The notes beneath the pieces are model-generated. The model was not told the origin of the DNA. It did no database searches and saw only the letters and a list, made by a program, of their open reading frames with translations. A DNA stretch of 14,860 bases from an uncultured Halioglobus sp. Lineage in GTDB: Bacteria > Pseudomonadota > Gammaproteobacteria > Pseudomonadales > Halieaceae. The stretch is taken from assembly GCA_905480565.1 (NCBI GenBank), contig CAJQQW010000134.1, positions 1-14,860 of the forward strand, given 5' to 3'. The position numbers and the translations under genes were made by a program. Shown here in pieces: positions 5,782 through 14,185 of this stretch; within the stretch, counting starts at the first letter, position 1, and each line of letters starts with the position of its first letter.

Positions 5782-6849
5782 ATGCGCTTGAAATTCCGGA
5801 CAGTTATATCGGGAGTAGGTGGAGGGCTGCTAGGAATTGTTGCAGGCTTTTGGGCCGCCACCCAATACCTGGCGCCTGAGCCACCACCGCCACCCGCAGG
5901 CGCCAGTGTTGAGATTCAGCAGGCAATCCAAGCAGCAGGACCTGTCAACGTGGCAGCGCTCAAACTCATGCGCCCCCAGACGGATTCACAGTGGACATTG
6001 CTACAACAGGGGGTCGCTACCAAAATACCCATACCTTTTGAAGAGGCGGCGTTACAGCTGGATGTCGCGGTAGAACGGGACCTTGTTGCAGGCGTTCCCG
6101 TGCATTGGCTGACGGCAAAAAAAGAACGTAATTCACCGGGGAAAGTACTTTTTGTTTACATCCATGGTGGAGCCTACGTCTTTATGGGCGGTGATGATGG
6201 CGCAAGAGAAGCAGCAATCATCACCGCTACCTCGGGTATCGACACTATTTCAATCGACTACCGTATGCCGCCAGAGCATCCGCACCCCGCCGCAGTTGAT
6301 GACGTCCAGCGGGTATATGCTGAATTGTTAAAACGTTATCCCGCCAAAGCGATTGTTATGGGTGGAACTTCCGCCGGTGGCGGTTTGACTCTGGCAGCGG
6401 TGCACAGATTGAAGGCCGCAGGTTTACCGTTGCCCGCTGCTCTCTACCTGGGTACACCCTGGGCAGATTTAACCAAAAGCGGTGACACTCTTTATACGCT
6501 TGAGGGTATCGACCGACAACTGGGTACCTACGACGGCATCCTCGGTGCGGCGGCAATACTTTACGCCGGAGACACCCCATTGACGGACCCACTTCTGTCT
6601 CCAGTCTATGGGGAATTCAGCGATTTCCCTCCGAGTTATTTGGTCTCTGGAACTCGCGATCTGTTTCTCAGCGACACGGCCCGGGTCGCGCAGAAAATGC
6701 GTGCTGCCGGGGTCGAGGTTCAGCTCAATGTATTCGAAGGGCTGTCACACGCTGAATATGCCCAGGTAGATGATTCACCCGAGCATCGCCAAGTGTATCA
6801 GGGCTTGACGATGTTTATGACAAAGCACTTAGCCACAAACAAGCAATAG
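5782..6849 (+). CDS. HSL-type (family IV) alpha/beta-hydrolase esterase, membrane-anchored
   Basis: A 355-residue carboxylesterase of the hormone-sensitive-lipase type. The oxyanion-hole motif HGGA is at residues 128-131, the nucleophile elbow GTSAG at 195-199 with Ser197, the likely acid Asp293 in GTRDLFLSD, and the likely base His323 in GLSHAEY. DYRMPPEHPHPAAVDD at 159-174 is also diagnostic. An N-terminal hydrophobic, Gly-rich segment (residues 8-28) followed by a Pro run (residues 32-38) predicts anchoring with the catalytic domain in the periplasm, unlike most cytoplasmic members. It lies 18 bp after the six-Cys protein gene and 9 bp before the truncated hydratase. It probably hydrolyses an ester or lactone of the pathway substrate. 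The ribosome binding site is weak (GAGAG). Confidence 0.88.
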   Translation: MRLKFRTVISGVGGGLLGIVAGFWAATQYLAPEPPPPPAGASVEIQQAIQAAGPVNVAALKLMRPQTDSQWTLLQQGVATKIPIPFEEAALQLDVAVERDLVAGVPVHWLTAKKERNSPGKVLFVYIHGGAYVFMGGDDGAREAAIITATSGIDTISIDYRMPPEHPHPAAVDDVQRVYAELLKRYPAKAIVMGGTSAGGGLTLAAVHRLKAAGLPLPAALYLGTPWADLTKSGDTLYTLEGIDRQLGTYDGILGAAAILYAGDTPLTDPLLSPVYGEFSDFPPSYLVSGTRDLFLSDTARVAQKMRAAGVEVQLNVFEGLSHAEYAQVDDSPEHRQVYQGLTMFMTKHLATNKQ

Positions 6850-6858
6850 GAAAAACAA

Positions 6859-7263
6859 ATGGTAGCTTTAACAGAAATGGTAGATTACACCGTAGACGAT
6901 GGCGTGGCGGTGCTCACCCTCAACAACCCACCGGTCAACGCCCTGAGTCACGGCGTTCGATTGGGCTTGGTGAAGGGTGTTGAAAAAGCCCTGGAGGACG
7001 AAAGTGCCGGCGCCATTGTAATTTACTGCGAAGGCAATACGTTTATCGCCGGCGCCGATATCACGGAGTTTGCTTCCGGCCCTCAGGACCCTCAACTCGA
7101 CGAAGTGCTGCTTGCTCTGGAAAATAGCAGGAAACCCACCGTGGCGGAGATTCATGGTACCGCTCTCGGTGGCGGCCTGGAAACCGCTATGTCCTGCCAT
7201 TATCGCGTCGCTGTCGCCAGCGCAAAATGTGGCCTGCCCTGTGCTTCAATACAAAGAAGGTAA
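6859..7263 (+). pseudogene. Enoyl-CoA hydratase (crotonase), truncated at the recombinase junction
   Basis: Residues 1-127 are a normal crotonase N-terminus: LTLNNPPVNAL, the oxyanion segment IAGADITEF at 67-75, and HGTALGGGLETAMSCHYRVA at 98-117, then AKCGLP. In intact enzymes GLP is followed by the catalytic E-V region and G-GGTQRL; here the frame instead enters recombinase sequence (CASIQRR) and stops at 7261-7263. More than half of a single-domain crotonase is missing. The wording of the retained part resembles FadB/FadJ-type fused hydratase/3-hydroxyacyl-CoA dehydrogenases of about 700 residues, in which case far more is lost. It lacks the second catalytic Glu and cannot be active. It is the last gene of the operon. 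Confidence 0.88.
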
Positions 7264-7990
7264 AGGCGGTAGCGTCCTGCGTATACCTGCCAAAGAACTC
7301 GAAGACACAGTCCTCGACTTGGTCTGTGCCCTATTAAACGACCCTCATCGTATTATTGAACTGCTTTCACCCTACGCCTTGCCAGCGAATGCGCTTGATG
7401 CGGCAGTTGAATCTGCAAAAGCTCTGGGGAACGACTTATCGGGAACATCTATTAAAAAACTGGTGGCTGAAATCCAAGAACTGGCGAAGCGCGTTGACGT
7501 CGCCAAGAACAAGATCCGGGTTGAGCTAAGCCGGGAGAAGCTGATTGCACATCTCACCGCAGGCCTCTCGGATCGACGCGATATGAATATTGAAACTGAA
7601 TCAGAGCCTTTCATTCTAAGCGCTGAGGTGACGCTCAAACGCAGTGGGATCGAGGCAAAATTGATCTATCCGGAGGGCACGCCCGCTTCCGCCCATTCTC
7701 GATCAGTAAAGGCTCTGCAGCGTGCCTTGTTTAAATCCCTTGAGTGGAATCAGGCGATGATCACTGGTGAAGTGGCAACCTTCGAGGAATTAATCCGCAG
7801 GGACGATCTGAACCCCAGGCAGACACACCGTCTGCGCCAGCTGGCCTTCCTCGCACCGGAAATTATCGACCGGATCGCTTCCGGGGATATACCCGAGAAG
7901 CTCACCTTGGAGCGTATGAAAAAGGACTTCCCCCTGGACTGGAAGGCTCAATACCATCACTTCGGCTTGAAACCATCCCAACATACTTGA
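7238..7990 (+). pseudogene. C-terminal fragment of a large serine recombinase
   Basis: From about 7238 the frame encodes 250 residues like the C-terminal half of serine recombinases that carry a zinc-ribbon domain: VLQYKEGKGGSVLRIPAKELED matches the common A-G-S-V-x-R-(V/I)-P-A-x-E-(I/L)-E segment, and the end LTLERMKKDFPLDWKAQYHHFGL matches the usual L-P-x-x-W-x-x-Q-x-x-x-L-G finish. The N-terminal resolvase catalytic domain with the active Ser and the DNA-contacting Cys region are absent, so it cannot catalyse recombination. The open frame begins at 7070, but residues before about 7238 are the shifted crotonase frame. It ends at TGA 7988-7990, where R2 starts. Confidence 0.8.
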
Positions 7991-8199
7991 CTGGCGAAAC
8001 TGCGGTTGGAGAAAACCGGTGATGAACCGCGTAAACTCTCGATCTCCCGGTCCACTATAGTCAGATTACAAAAAGCAAAAAGCCCGCTTGTGCGGGCTTT
8101 TTGGTGATTCTACAGGTCATCTCCGTGGAGAATCTCTAACCCGCAGACTGCATGGCGGTGGAGGCAGTCTGAGCAGGGATTGTCTCCAGGAAATTCCCT
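7988..8199 (+). repeat. R2: recombinase 3' flank, second copy
   Basis: Starting at the recombinase stop codon, this 212-bp stretch aligns with R1 (781-993) over its whole length. The 59-bp core at 8141-8199 differs from R1 at only four positions. The core contains the inverted repeat CAGACTGC (8144-8151) and GCAGTCTG (8164-8171), perfect over 8 bp with a 12-bp spacer; in R1 one arm has a single mismatch. After TGA 7990 the frame stays open for 38 codons. Confidence 0.75.
8077..8102. terminator. Strong bidirectional rho-independent terminator
   Basis: AAAAAGCCCGC (8077-8087), a TTGT loop and GCGGGCTTTTT (8092-8102) form a perfect 11-bp stem with A and T tracts on both sides. It closes the plus-strand operon and recombinase remnant. 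Read the other way it would stop the minus-strand catabolic operon, which ends at 8418. Confidence 0.85.
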
Positions 8200-8417
8200 G
8201 AAATCGGGAAATCTACAGGGAAATCCCAGGGCATTGTCGCAACCTTCAGCTGAAAAGTCGCTCTGTCTTACTGTTCTTAAGAATATTTTTTATACTCGGG
8301 GCCACAGCCGATCTGAGAAAACAGGGAAATAACAGCGAAACCAGGCGCACCCAGTCACCTCGAAGAAAACAGAGTTTAGCGCGTTGTCTAAGATATTCTG
8401 CGAAATTCCGCTGATAA
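8200..8417. other. Convergent intergenic region without a supported gene
   Basis: This lies between R2 and the end of the extradiol dioxygenase gene. On the minus strand a frame shifted relative to the dioxygenase is open to 8246 with a protein-like, basic and hydrophobic composition, but it has no start of its own outside the dioxygenase gene and no recognisable motif. It could be the remnant of another gene. Nothing else is visible. Confidence 0.4.
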
Positions 8418-9419
8418 CTAAGCTGACGTTTTCGCCCGGAACAAACGCAGCAGATTCCGCACAGTTTTAAAATTCCAGCGTGCAACCAGGAATCTCGGTG
8501 AAGGTGCCGGGCCCCAATAGTCCTCGAGTTCTGCGGGCTGCATATCACCAGGCACATGATCTTCATTCACCAGGTCAGTATCCGTCCAGTGTTCATGGAT
8601 AACACCCCATGGGTTGGCCCAGTAGTCAAATATCTGGCCGCCCAGACGGTGCCGGCCAACACCCCATACATGCTTGTACCGCCTGCGCTTCAGGTGCTCA
8701 TGTCCGCCCATCAGGTCATCAAAATTACCGACCTCAAACGCCATATGCTGAACCCTTGCGCCCTCGTCCACCGCGAACTGGAAGCCGACCACATGGTGAT
8801 CAACAAATTCACGACCACGATCGAGACTGGAGAAAATCATCATCGCATCGCCGTCCGGCAGCTGAACCTCGTCAGCCTTTCGCAGCCCAAAGTGCTCGTT
8901 ATACCAATGGTATAAGGACCGGGGGTCGGCACTCTCAAGTACCAGGTGGCCCAGACGCTTGACATGGGAAGGTCCGCGCTGCACTGCCGGGAGTTCACCC
9001 TCCCGATGTCGCTCACCATCCATGTTGAAGCGATGCGGAGTCGCACTATCGACATCCTCAAGCAAGGCCTGGCCATACACGATTTCAACCTGCATTCCCA
9101 CTGGGTCAATAACTTTCACTACCTGGCCGCCCGCCGGCCCATCCAGTGCTTCGATAGGCGAACCGCCGTCCAATGCGGCAATTTTTTCGAGGTCTCCCAA
9201 TTCGTCAGCCTCGAAAGCGAGAGCGGTCACACGGGAGGCACCGCGACTCAGCACATAACATGGTGGGGAGGGGTCGGAGCCACGCAGGTAAACAGTATTC
9301 CCCTCCCGTGAAGCCACTTTGAAACCAAATTCACACAGGAACTCTTCAGCCCGTTTCAGGTCAGGCGCGCTGACGCGCACATAAGCCAGTCTCTTTACCT
9401 TGATAATGGGTGTGTTCAT
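8418..9419 (-). CDS. Extradiol ring-cleavage dioxygenase (VOC superfamily)
   Basis: A protein of 333 residues with two vicinal-oxygen-chelate domains, expected to cleave a catechol-type ring next to the hydroxyls (meta cleavage) using Fe(II) and O2. The metal ligands are visible in domain 2: His158 in LGHLVLES, His225 in VQHMAF and Glu277 in VIHEHWTDTD. GRHRLGGQIFDYW at about 256-268 matches the segment before the Glu ligand in 2,3-dihydroxybiphenyl-dioxygenase-type enzymes. Domain 1 (residues 1-125) keeps the fold without ligands, as usual. ATG occurs at 9425 and 9419; GGGAG is seven bases before 9419 and too close to 9425, so 9419 is preferred. It is the last gene of the minus-strand block, 72 bp after the sulfatase. 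The substrate is not evident. Confidence 0.87.
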   Translation of the reverse strand: MNTPIIKVKRLAYVRVSAPDLKRAEEFLCEFGFKVASREGNTVYLRGSDPSPPCYVLSRGASRVTALAFEADELGDLEKIAALDGGSPIEALDGPAGGQVVKVIDPVGMQVEIVYGQALLEDVDSATPHRFNMDGERHREGELPAVQRGPSHVKRLGHLVLESADPRSLYHWYNEHFGLRKADEVQLPDGDAMMIFSSLDRGREFVDHHVVGFQFAVDEGARVQHMAFEVGNFDDLMGGHEHLKRRRYKHVWGVGRHRLGGQIFDYWANPWGVIHEHWTDTDLVNEDHVPGDMQPAELEDYWGPAPSPRFLVARWNFKTVRNLLRLFRAKTSA

Positions 9420-9491
9420 TTCCATTCTCCCAAGCGGATTCCCGGATTCTTACATTCATGTTGCAAGGCGAACATGTGATAACAGAGAAGG

Positions 9492-11027
9492 TCAATCAAC
9501 GCCGATCTCCGACCAGGGGATCCGATCTTCCACACCCCCGAAAAAGTCAATGTCCATCATGGCGCGGTAAAGGGGCACGTGTAGACTTTCACCGCGAGGA
9601 TAGTCCTGCAGTGCCTGGTTCATACGAGCCAGGATGTCGGGATGCTCGGCACTCACGTCCAGCGATTCCGTTGGATCGTCATCAATACGATACAACTGCA
9701 CCTCGTCCGAGCCCAGGGAAAGCAGCTTCCAGGGAAATTGATAGAGTGCCTCACCGTCTGTGCCGCTAACCAGGTAATCGGGCGGCCGCACAGTGGCGCC
9801 TGAAACTAGGTGTCTCCATTGGTTGACGCCGTCGAATTCCAACGCGGATTCACGTATATCGACCGCAGCGAGAAGCGTTGGTAGCACATCCCGTACGGTC
9901 ACCATCTGTTCGCTTCGACCAGGGGGAAGTTGGCCCTTCCAGTAAATCGCAGAGGGGACACGCACGCCACCCTCGTAGACGGTCTGTTTGCCCTTGCGCA
10001 AGGGTGCATTGTCGCTGCCGCCGTCCAGCGCGTTGGTGCGAATAAACTCCAACAAGGTAAAAGGCAAGGGTCGACCAAACCAGTCTTCGATGCGCCGGGA
10101 CCAACGAACCATAGCCTCAGAATTTGCCGCTGGATTCAGCCCTCCGTTATCGCTCATAAACCAAACCAAGGTATTTCCCAGGATACCCTGCTCATCAAGT
10201 GTCGCCAGCAACTGACCTATTGCGGCATCCAACTCGCTGACCATGGCTGCGTGGACGCGCCGATTCGGGTCGTCTATGTGTGCGTATTGCGCGATAGTTT
10301 CCTCTGGGGCCTCGTTGGGAAGGTGCGGTGCATTAAAAGCGGCGTAGAGAAACATCGGTTTTGACGGGTCGCGCTGCGCTATTAAACGGTCTATTTCAGA
10401 CGCCATGAGATGCGTGCTGTAACCCTCTTCACGCAGGGTTTCGCCGTTGCGCTGCCAGTCCAGACCGCCACCGTGCACATGATCCCAAAAGCCGATGCCA
10501 CCGGTTAAATGGCCATAGAAATGATTGAAACCCCGGGCCGTCGGACGATAGGCCGGCTCGCGAAAGCCGAGATGCCACTTCCCCACCAGAAAGGTCTGAT
10601 AGCCGACATCACGAAAATATTCCGGCATAAGCTTTTCCGTCAGGGGTAATCCGGTCGGGTTCAGCTTGGACAAAGGAGAATAAATCCCCAGGGCTTGCGA
10701 CGACTTGCCAGTCAGCAGCGCTGCCCGGGTTGGGCTGCACGCAGGTTGTGCATAAAAGCGATCGAGCTCAAGGCCTTCTGCCGCCAACCTGTCTATGTGC
10801 GGGGTGCTTATCTCGCTGCCATGGTAGCCGACATCGCCCCAGCCGAGATCATCTGCCAGAATAATCACCACATTCGGTTGGACGGCCTGGCAGAAGAGCG
10901 ACAACAAAAACAACGGGGAAAACACAAGCCAGGCCAAAAGCGCGGAAGAACGTGTTGGAGCAGCAACATGGAATCCTTGCAAAGGGCCATATATGGCCTC
11001 CGCTGTTTCTTTCTGCAGTCTGTTCAT
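9492..11027 (-). CDS. Formylglycine-dependent sulfatase (arylsulfatase type)
   Basis: A 511-residue S1-type sulfatase. The signature CSPTRAALLTG is at residues 97-107; Cys97 would be converted to formylglycine. The metal site is seen in ADDLGWGD (58-65) and SDNGG, and GKWHLG supplies Lys and His around the sulfate. The C-terminal subdomain has the usual WKLLSLGSDEVQLYRIDDDP pattern. A hydrophobic segment at about residues 28-48 ending in FCQAVQ is a signal peptide or anchor, preceded by an unusually long, charged N-region of about 25 residues; the real start may be internal, although GAGG lies ten bases before the ATG at 11027. Export to the periplasm is expected. Its place between a TonB receptor and a ring-cleaving dioxygenase suggests desulfation of an imported sulfate ester, perhaps an aryl or steroid sulfate. 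Confidence 0.92.
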   Translation of the reverse strand: MNRLQKETAEAIYGPLQGFHVAAPTRSSALLAWLVFSPLFLLSLFCQAVQPNVVIILADDLGWGDVGYHGSEISTPHIDRLAAEGLELDRFYAQPACSPTRAALLTGKSSQALGIYSPLSKLNPTGLPLTEKLMPEYFRDVGYQTFLVGKWHLGFREPAYRPTARGFNHFYGHLTGGIGFWDHVHGGGLDWQRNGETLREEGYSTHLMASEIDRLIAQRDPSKPMFLYAAFNAPHLPNEAPEETIAQYAHIDDPNRRVHAAMVSELDAAIGQLLATLDEQGILGNTLVWFMSDNGGLNPAANSEAMVRWSRRIEDWFGRPLPFTLLEFIRTNALDGGSDNAPLRKGKQTVYEGGVRVPSAIYWKGQLPPGRSEQMVTVRDVLPTLLAAVDIRESALEFDGVNQWRHLVSGATVRPPDYLVSGTDGEALYQFPWKLLSLGSDEVQLYRIDDDPTESLDVSAEHPDILARMNQALQDYPRGESLHVPLYRAMMDIDFFGGVEDRIPWSEIGVD

Positions 11028-11149
11028 AGCAGTTTTTCCTCGTAACGACGGCCAAACTCTAGAGGTATTGCATTGTGGGGTCGATCGGCCAAACCCAGGT
11101 CCAGATTCAAAGTTTGCCTAAACCATGCCCGAGAGACACCAAGATGCAC

Positions 11150-13303
11150 TCAGAAATCGTACCTTAAACGCAAACCATATCGTCGGCCATTGCCTGCACT
11201 CCCTATGACTTCGGTATCTCGACGGGTCAACTGGGAGTAGTAGTCCTCGTCGGTCACGTTGTTGACAAATGCTGATACTGTCCAATGAGCATCAGGTGAG
11301 GTGACTGCGAATCGGGCACCGCCCAGGGTATAGTCGCCCTCTTCGGTGTAAGGGTTGTCATCGTCGACATAAAAATTGAAGTTATCCTTCCAGCTCCAGT
11401 CGGTGCCGGCCGACACCGTCCAGTTGTTGCTCAGAGTGGTGGTGTAATTTATTGAGAATATTACGGTGTTTTTAGGACTAAGCGGCATTGTGTTGTCACT
11501 AAAGTCTTCGCCATTCGGACCGATAAAATCGGTGTATTGTGCATCCAGATAGGCATAAGCAAAGCGAATATCAAGGCTTTCAACAGGCACCCAATTGAGG
11601 TCAAATTCGAAGCCCATGATTTCGCTCTCGCCTGCATTGGTAGTAAATGCTGTGGGAAGGCCCTCGCTCAAGACCAGATCAACAATTTGAACCTGCAAAT
11701 CCTGGTAGTCGTAGTAAAACGCAGAAGCATTGAGGCGCAGGGTGTTGTCGAGGAGCTCGGACTTGATGCCCAATTCGTAGGAGGACAGATTCTCGGGATC
11801 AAATATCTCTCGCGCAATCGCTTCATTTGAAGCGGTAAACTGAATTCCCCCTGCCTTGTTGCCTTCGCTATAGGTCAGGTAGGTTAGTATGGCGTCATTC
11901 ACCTGATAGGTGAAGGAGACCTTCGGGTCAAAGGAATTCCAGTCCTTCTTGTCACTGTAGGTATAGGGCACTGGCACAGGTGGCACACCAGGCGCGTTGG
12001 TAATACCTTTTAGCGTAAAGTCTATTTCGTCTTCTGAGTAACGGCCCCCGAGGGTCAGAGCGAGTTGGTCGGTCAGGTCAAAGGTGTACTGTCCGAACAC
12101 CGCCCAGGATGTGGTTACGTTGTCCATCGGGCCATTCGTCACTACACCCGGCTGAAACAAATCGATGATCGAATCGTCCAGCCACTCAAATATGTAGTCG
12201 GCATTCACATCGTCGCGAAAATAAAAAATACCACCCAGCCACTGGTCGCCCGCCAGACGAAACTCCTGCGAAAACGTGTCGTAATCTTCTTTGAAGCGCG
12301 TTATGCCTACCTCGGCATCGTTAGCATCAAAATCCTGGTCAGTCGTGCCGTCACCATTCAGGTATCCGCTGATGGACACTAACTGCATATCATCCAAATC
12401 CTTCTCGATACGCACCGAGGCAAACCATGTGTCGTAATCGATGCCGCCATCGGAAGTGATAGGGTAGTCTCTAAAATCATTGTTTGCCGTGAAGTTTTTT
12501 GTAGGGTTGCCTACAACGGGTACGATAGAACCGTCCGCGGTACCCAGAGCGATATTTTTCTGCAGTAGAGCGTCCTGTTTTCTATTCGTATATTGCACCG
12601 TCGAGAGAACCGTTAGCGTATCGCTGGCATCGAATTGGGCAGTAAGCCGCCCCGTGGTGGTGTTTCGATCGTCCGTATTGCCTGTCAGCGTGTTTTTTTG
12701 AAACCCCCCGTCTTCCTGGTGGCCAGCTGCAAGACGCATGCTCAAATTCTCTGTCACTGCTCCCGATATTGCGCCTCGTGTGAGATAACTGTCTTTATTT
12801 CCTGCCCCTGCCTCCAGGAAGCCTTCCGTTTCCTCTGTGGGCCGCCGTGTCGTCACACTGATGGCGCCCGCAGCGGTATTTCGGCCAAATAGTGTTCCCT
12901 GGGGCCCCTTCAGCACCTCCACCCTGGCCAAATCGAGCAAGCCGATATCCGCGCCTGAAAAACGGGGCAGATATATCTCATCGATGAAAACGCCCACCGA
13001 ACCCGACGAGCCAGCGTCGAACTTTCCACTGCCAACGCCGCGAATATGGATAAAGGTTTTGGAAGCGTCCTGCTGAGGAATACTCAGGCCTGGCGTGAAC
13101 TTCTGCAAATCCGTCACCGAAAGCACGTTCCACTCTTCGAGGAACTCTCCGCTTAGTGCGGTAATTGCAATGGGTACATCCTGCGCAGATTGTGCGCGTT
13201 TTTGCGCGGTAACAACAACCTCCTCCAGGGCCTGTGAAAACGCAACGACCGGCATTGTCATGGCAACCGCCAGAACCAAGTGCTTTTTGACTGAATTTGA
13301 CAT
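11150..13303 (-). CDS. TonB-dependent outer-membrane receptor
   Basis: A 717-residue receptor of the large group used by marine gammaproteobacteria for organic substrates. It has a signal peptide (VLAVAMTMPVVAFSQA, residues 10-25), a TonB-box/plug start EEVVVTAQKRAQSAQDVPIAIT, plug landmarks IRGVGSG, VEVLKGPQGTLFGRN and AAGAISVTTRRP, many amphipathic strands, and the C-terminal signature ending RRYGLRLRYDF with a terminal Phe for Bam recognition. AGGGAG lies about seven bases before the ATG. It is 81 bp downstream of the SDR and 122 bp upstream of the sulfatase in a minus-strand run. It probably imports the substrate that the sulfatase and oxygenases act on. The ligand cannot be read from sequence; there is no siderophore-specific context. 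Confidence 0.95.
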   Translation of the reverse strand: MSNSVKKHLVLAVAMTMPVVAFSQALEEVVVTAQKRAQSAQDVPIAITALSGEFLEEWNVLSVTDLQKFTPGLSIPQQDASKTFIHIRGVGSGKFDAGSSGSVGVFIDEIYLPRFSGADIGLLDLARVEVLKGPQGTLFGRNTAAGAISVTTRRPTEETEGFLEAGAGNKDSYLTRGAISGAVTENLSMRLAAGHQEDGGFQKNTLTGNTDDRNTTTGRLTAQFDASDTLTVLSTVQYTNRKQDALLQKNIALGTADGSIVPVVGNPTKNFTANNDFRDYPITSDGGIDYDTWFASVRIEKDLDDMQLVSISGYLNGDGTTDQDFDANDAEVGITRFKEDYDTFSQEFRLAGDQWLGGIFYFRDDVNADYIFEWLDDSIIDLFQPGVVTNGPMDNVTTSWAVFGQYTFDLTDQLALTLGGRYSEDEIDFTLKGITNAPGVPPVPVPYTYSDKKDWNSFDPKVSFTYQVNDAILTYLTYSEGNKAGGIQFTASNEAIAREIFDPENLSSYELGIKSELLDNTLRLNASAFYYDYQDLQVQIVDLVLSEGLPTAFTTNAGESEIMGFEFDLNWVPVESLDIRFAYAYLDAQYTDFIGPNGEDFSDNTMPLSPKNTVIFSINYTTTLSNNWTVSAGTDWSWKDNFNFYVDDDNPYTEEGDYTLGGARFAVTSPDAHWTVSAFVNNVTDEDYYSQLTRRDTEVIGSAGNGRRYGLRLRYDF

Positions 13304-13384
13304 AGGTGACTCCCTACGAGCGCAAGTTCGATGAATAGTTATGGTTTAAATTTAGAGAGTTGAGCGGATAAGAATCAGGTCAGA

Positions 13385-14161
13385 TCAGATCAGGCCATCG
13401 TAGGATCCCCCGTCTAACTGAATGTTCTGGCCTGATATATAGCTGGCTTGCTGGCTGCAAAGAAACGCGCAGTAATCGCCAAATTCTTTCGGTTGACCGA
13501 AGCGCCCGGCGGTGATTCGGGAGACCAGTTTTTCCCGCGCCTCCTCATAACTCACACCGGCAAGTTGCACGATGAGTTCCGCGTTATCCCGTTGGCGACC
13601 GGTATCGAACATTTCCGGCAGCATATTGTTGATGGTGACGTTATCCATCACGGCTTCTTTCGACACCGCTTTTGACAGTGCGGTTACCCCGGCACGCGCG
13701 GCACTGGATACACACATAATGGGAGACGGCGACTTCACCATGGCCGAGGTAATGTTGATAATGCGGCCGAACTTGCGTTCGCGCATACCCGGCAGGACCG
13801 CCTGAATCATAAAGATGGGCGCCATCATGTTAGCGGCAATGGCTTCGTCCCAATCCTTCTGGCTGCTTTGGGCAAACCCCACCGGGTTAGGCCCTGCGTT
13901 GTTGTTGATGAGTATGTCCGGGTCGGGGCATGCCTCGATCAGCGCCTTGCGCCCTTCCTCCGTCGATACGTCGGCCTGTACGATAGTCACCTCACCACCT
14001 TCGGCCCGAATTTCATCAGCGGTGGCTTGCAGCGTTTCCAGCGTTCGTCCGTTAATGAAAACGTGAACACCTTCCCTGCTCAGTGATACCGCACAGGCCT
14101 TTCCCAGACCCTCACTGGACGCACATACCAGTGCTTTCTTACCTGCAATTCCCAGATCCAT
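13385..14161 (-). CDS. SDR-fold protein lacking the catalytic Tyr/Lys pair
   Basis: A 258-residue SDR by length and order: a Gly-rich loop CASSEGLG (13-20) in place of TGxxxGxG, NNNAG at 86-90, NITS with Ser139, and the standard end SYISGQNIQLDGG. At the position of YxxxK the sequence is SSAARAGVT, putting Ser152 and Arg156 where Tyr and Lys are required. The spacing from Ser139 (13 residues) confirms the register. A subgroup of beta-ketoacyl-ACP-reductase-like SDRs is known to deviate in both the glycine motif and the tetrad, so this is probably an inherited property and not damage. Its activity is uncertain; it may be a reductase with altered chemistry or a non-catalytic binding protein. 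It lies 24 bp after the SCP2-like gene, probably in the same transcript. Confidence 0.85.
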   Translation of the reverse strand: MDLGIAGKKALVCASSEGLGKACAVSLSREGVHVFINGRTLETLQATADEIRAEGGEVTIVQADVSTEEGRKALIEACPDPDILINNNAGPNPVGFAQSSQKDWDEAIAANMMAPIFMIQAVLPGMRERKFGRIINITSAMVKSPSPIMCVSSAARAGVTALSKAVSKEAVMDNVTINNMLPEMFDTGRQRDNAELIVQLAGVSYEEAREKLVSRITAGRFGQPKEFGDYCAFLCSQQASYISGQNIQLDGGSYDGLI

Positions 14162-14185
14162 GCCTATCTCCCGAATGTAATCATC

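Noticed and set aside
7070..7237. An N-terminal extension of the recombinase fragment in the open frame starting at 7070
   Set aside because: These codons are the +1 frame of the crotonase coding sequence; recombinase homology begins only near 7238.
8246..8566. A 106-codon minus-strand frame overlapping the end of the dioxygenase gene
   Set aside because: The part after 8418 looks somewhat protein-like, but there is no start outside the dioxygenase gene and no motif. It could be a gene remnant, which cannot be supported from sequence alone.
9930..10364. Plus-strand open frames within the sulfatase and TonB receptor genes
   Set aside because: They are antisense to well-supported genes, without ribosome binding sites or family motifs.
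13355..13395. Tandem TCAG/ATCAG repeats at the end of the non-canonical SDR gene
   Set aside because: Too few and too short to be a repeat array; likely chance.
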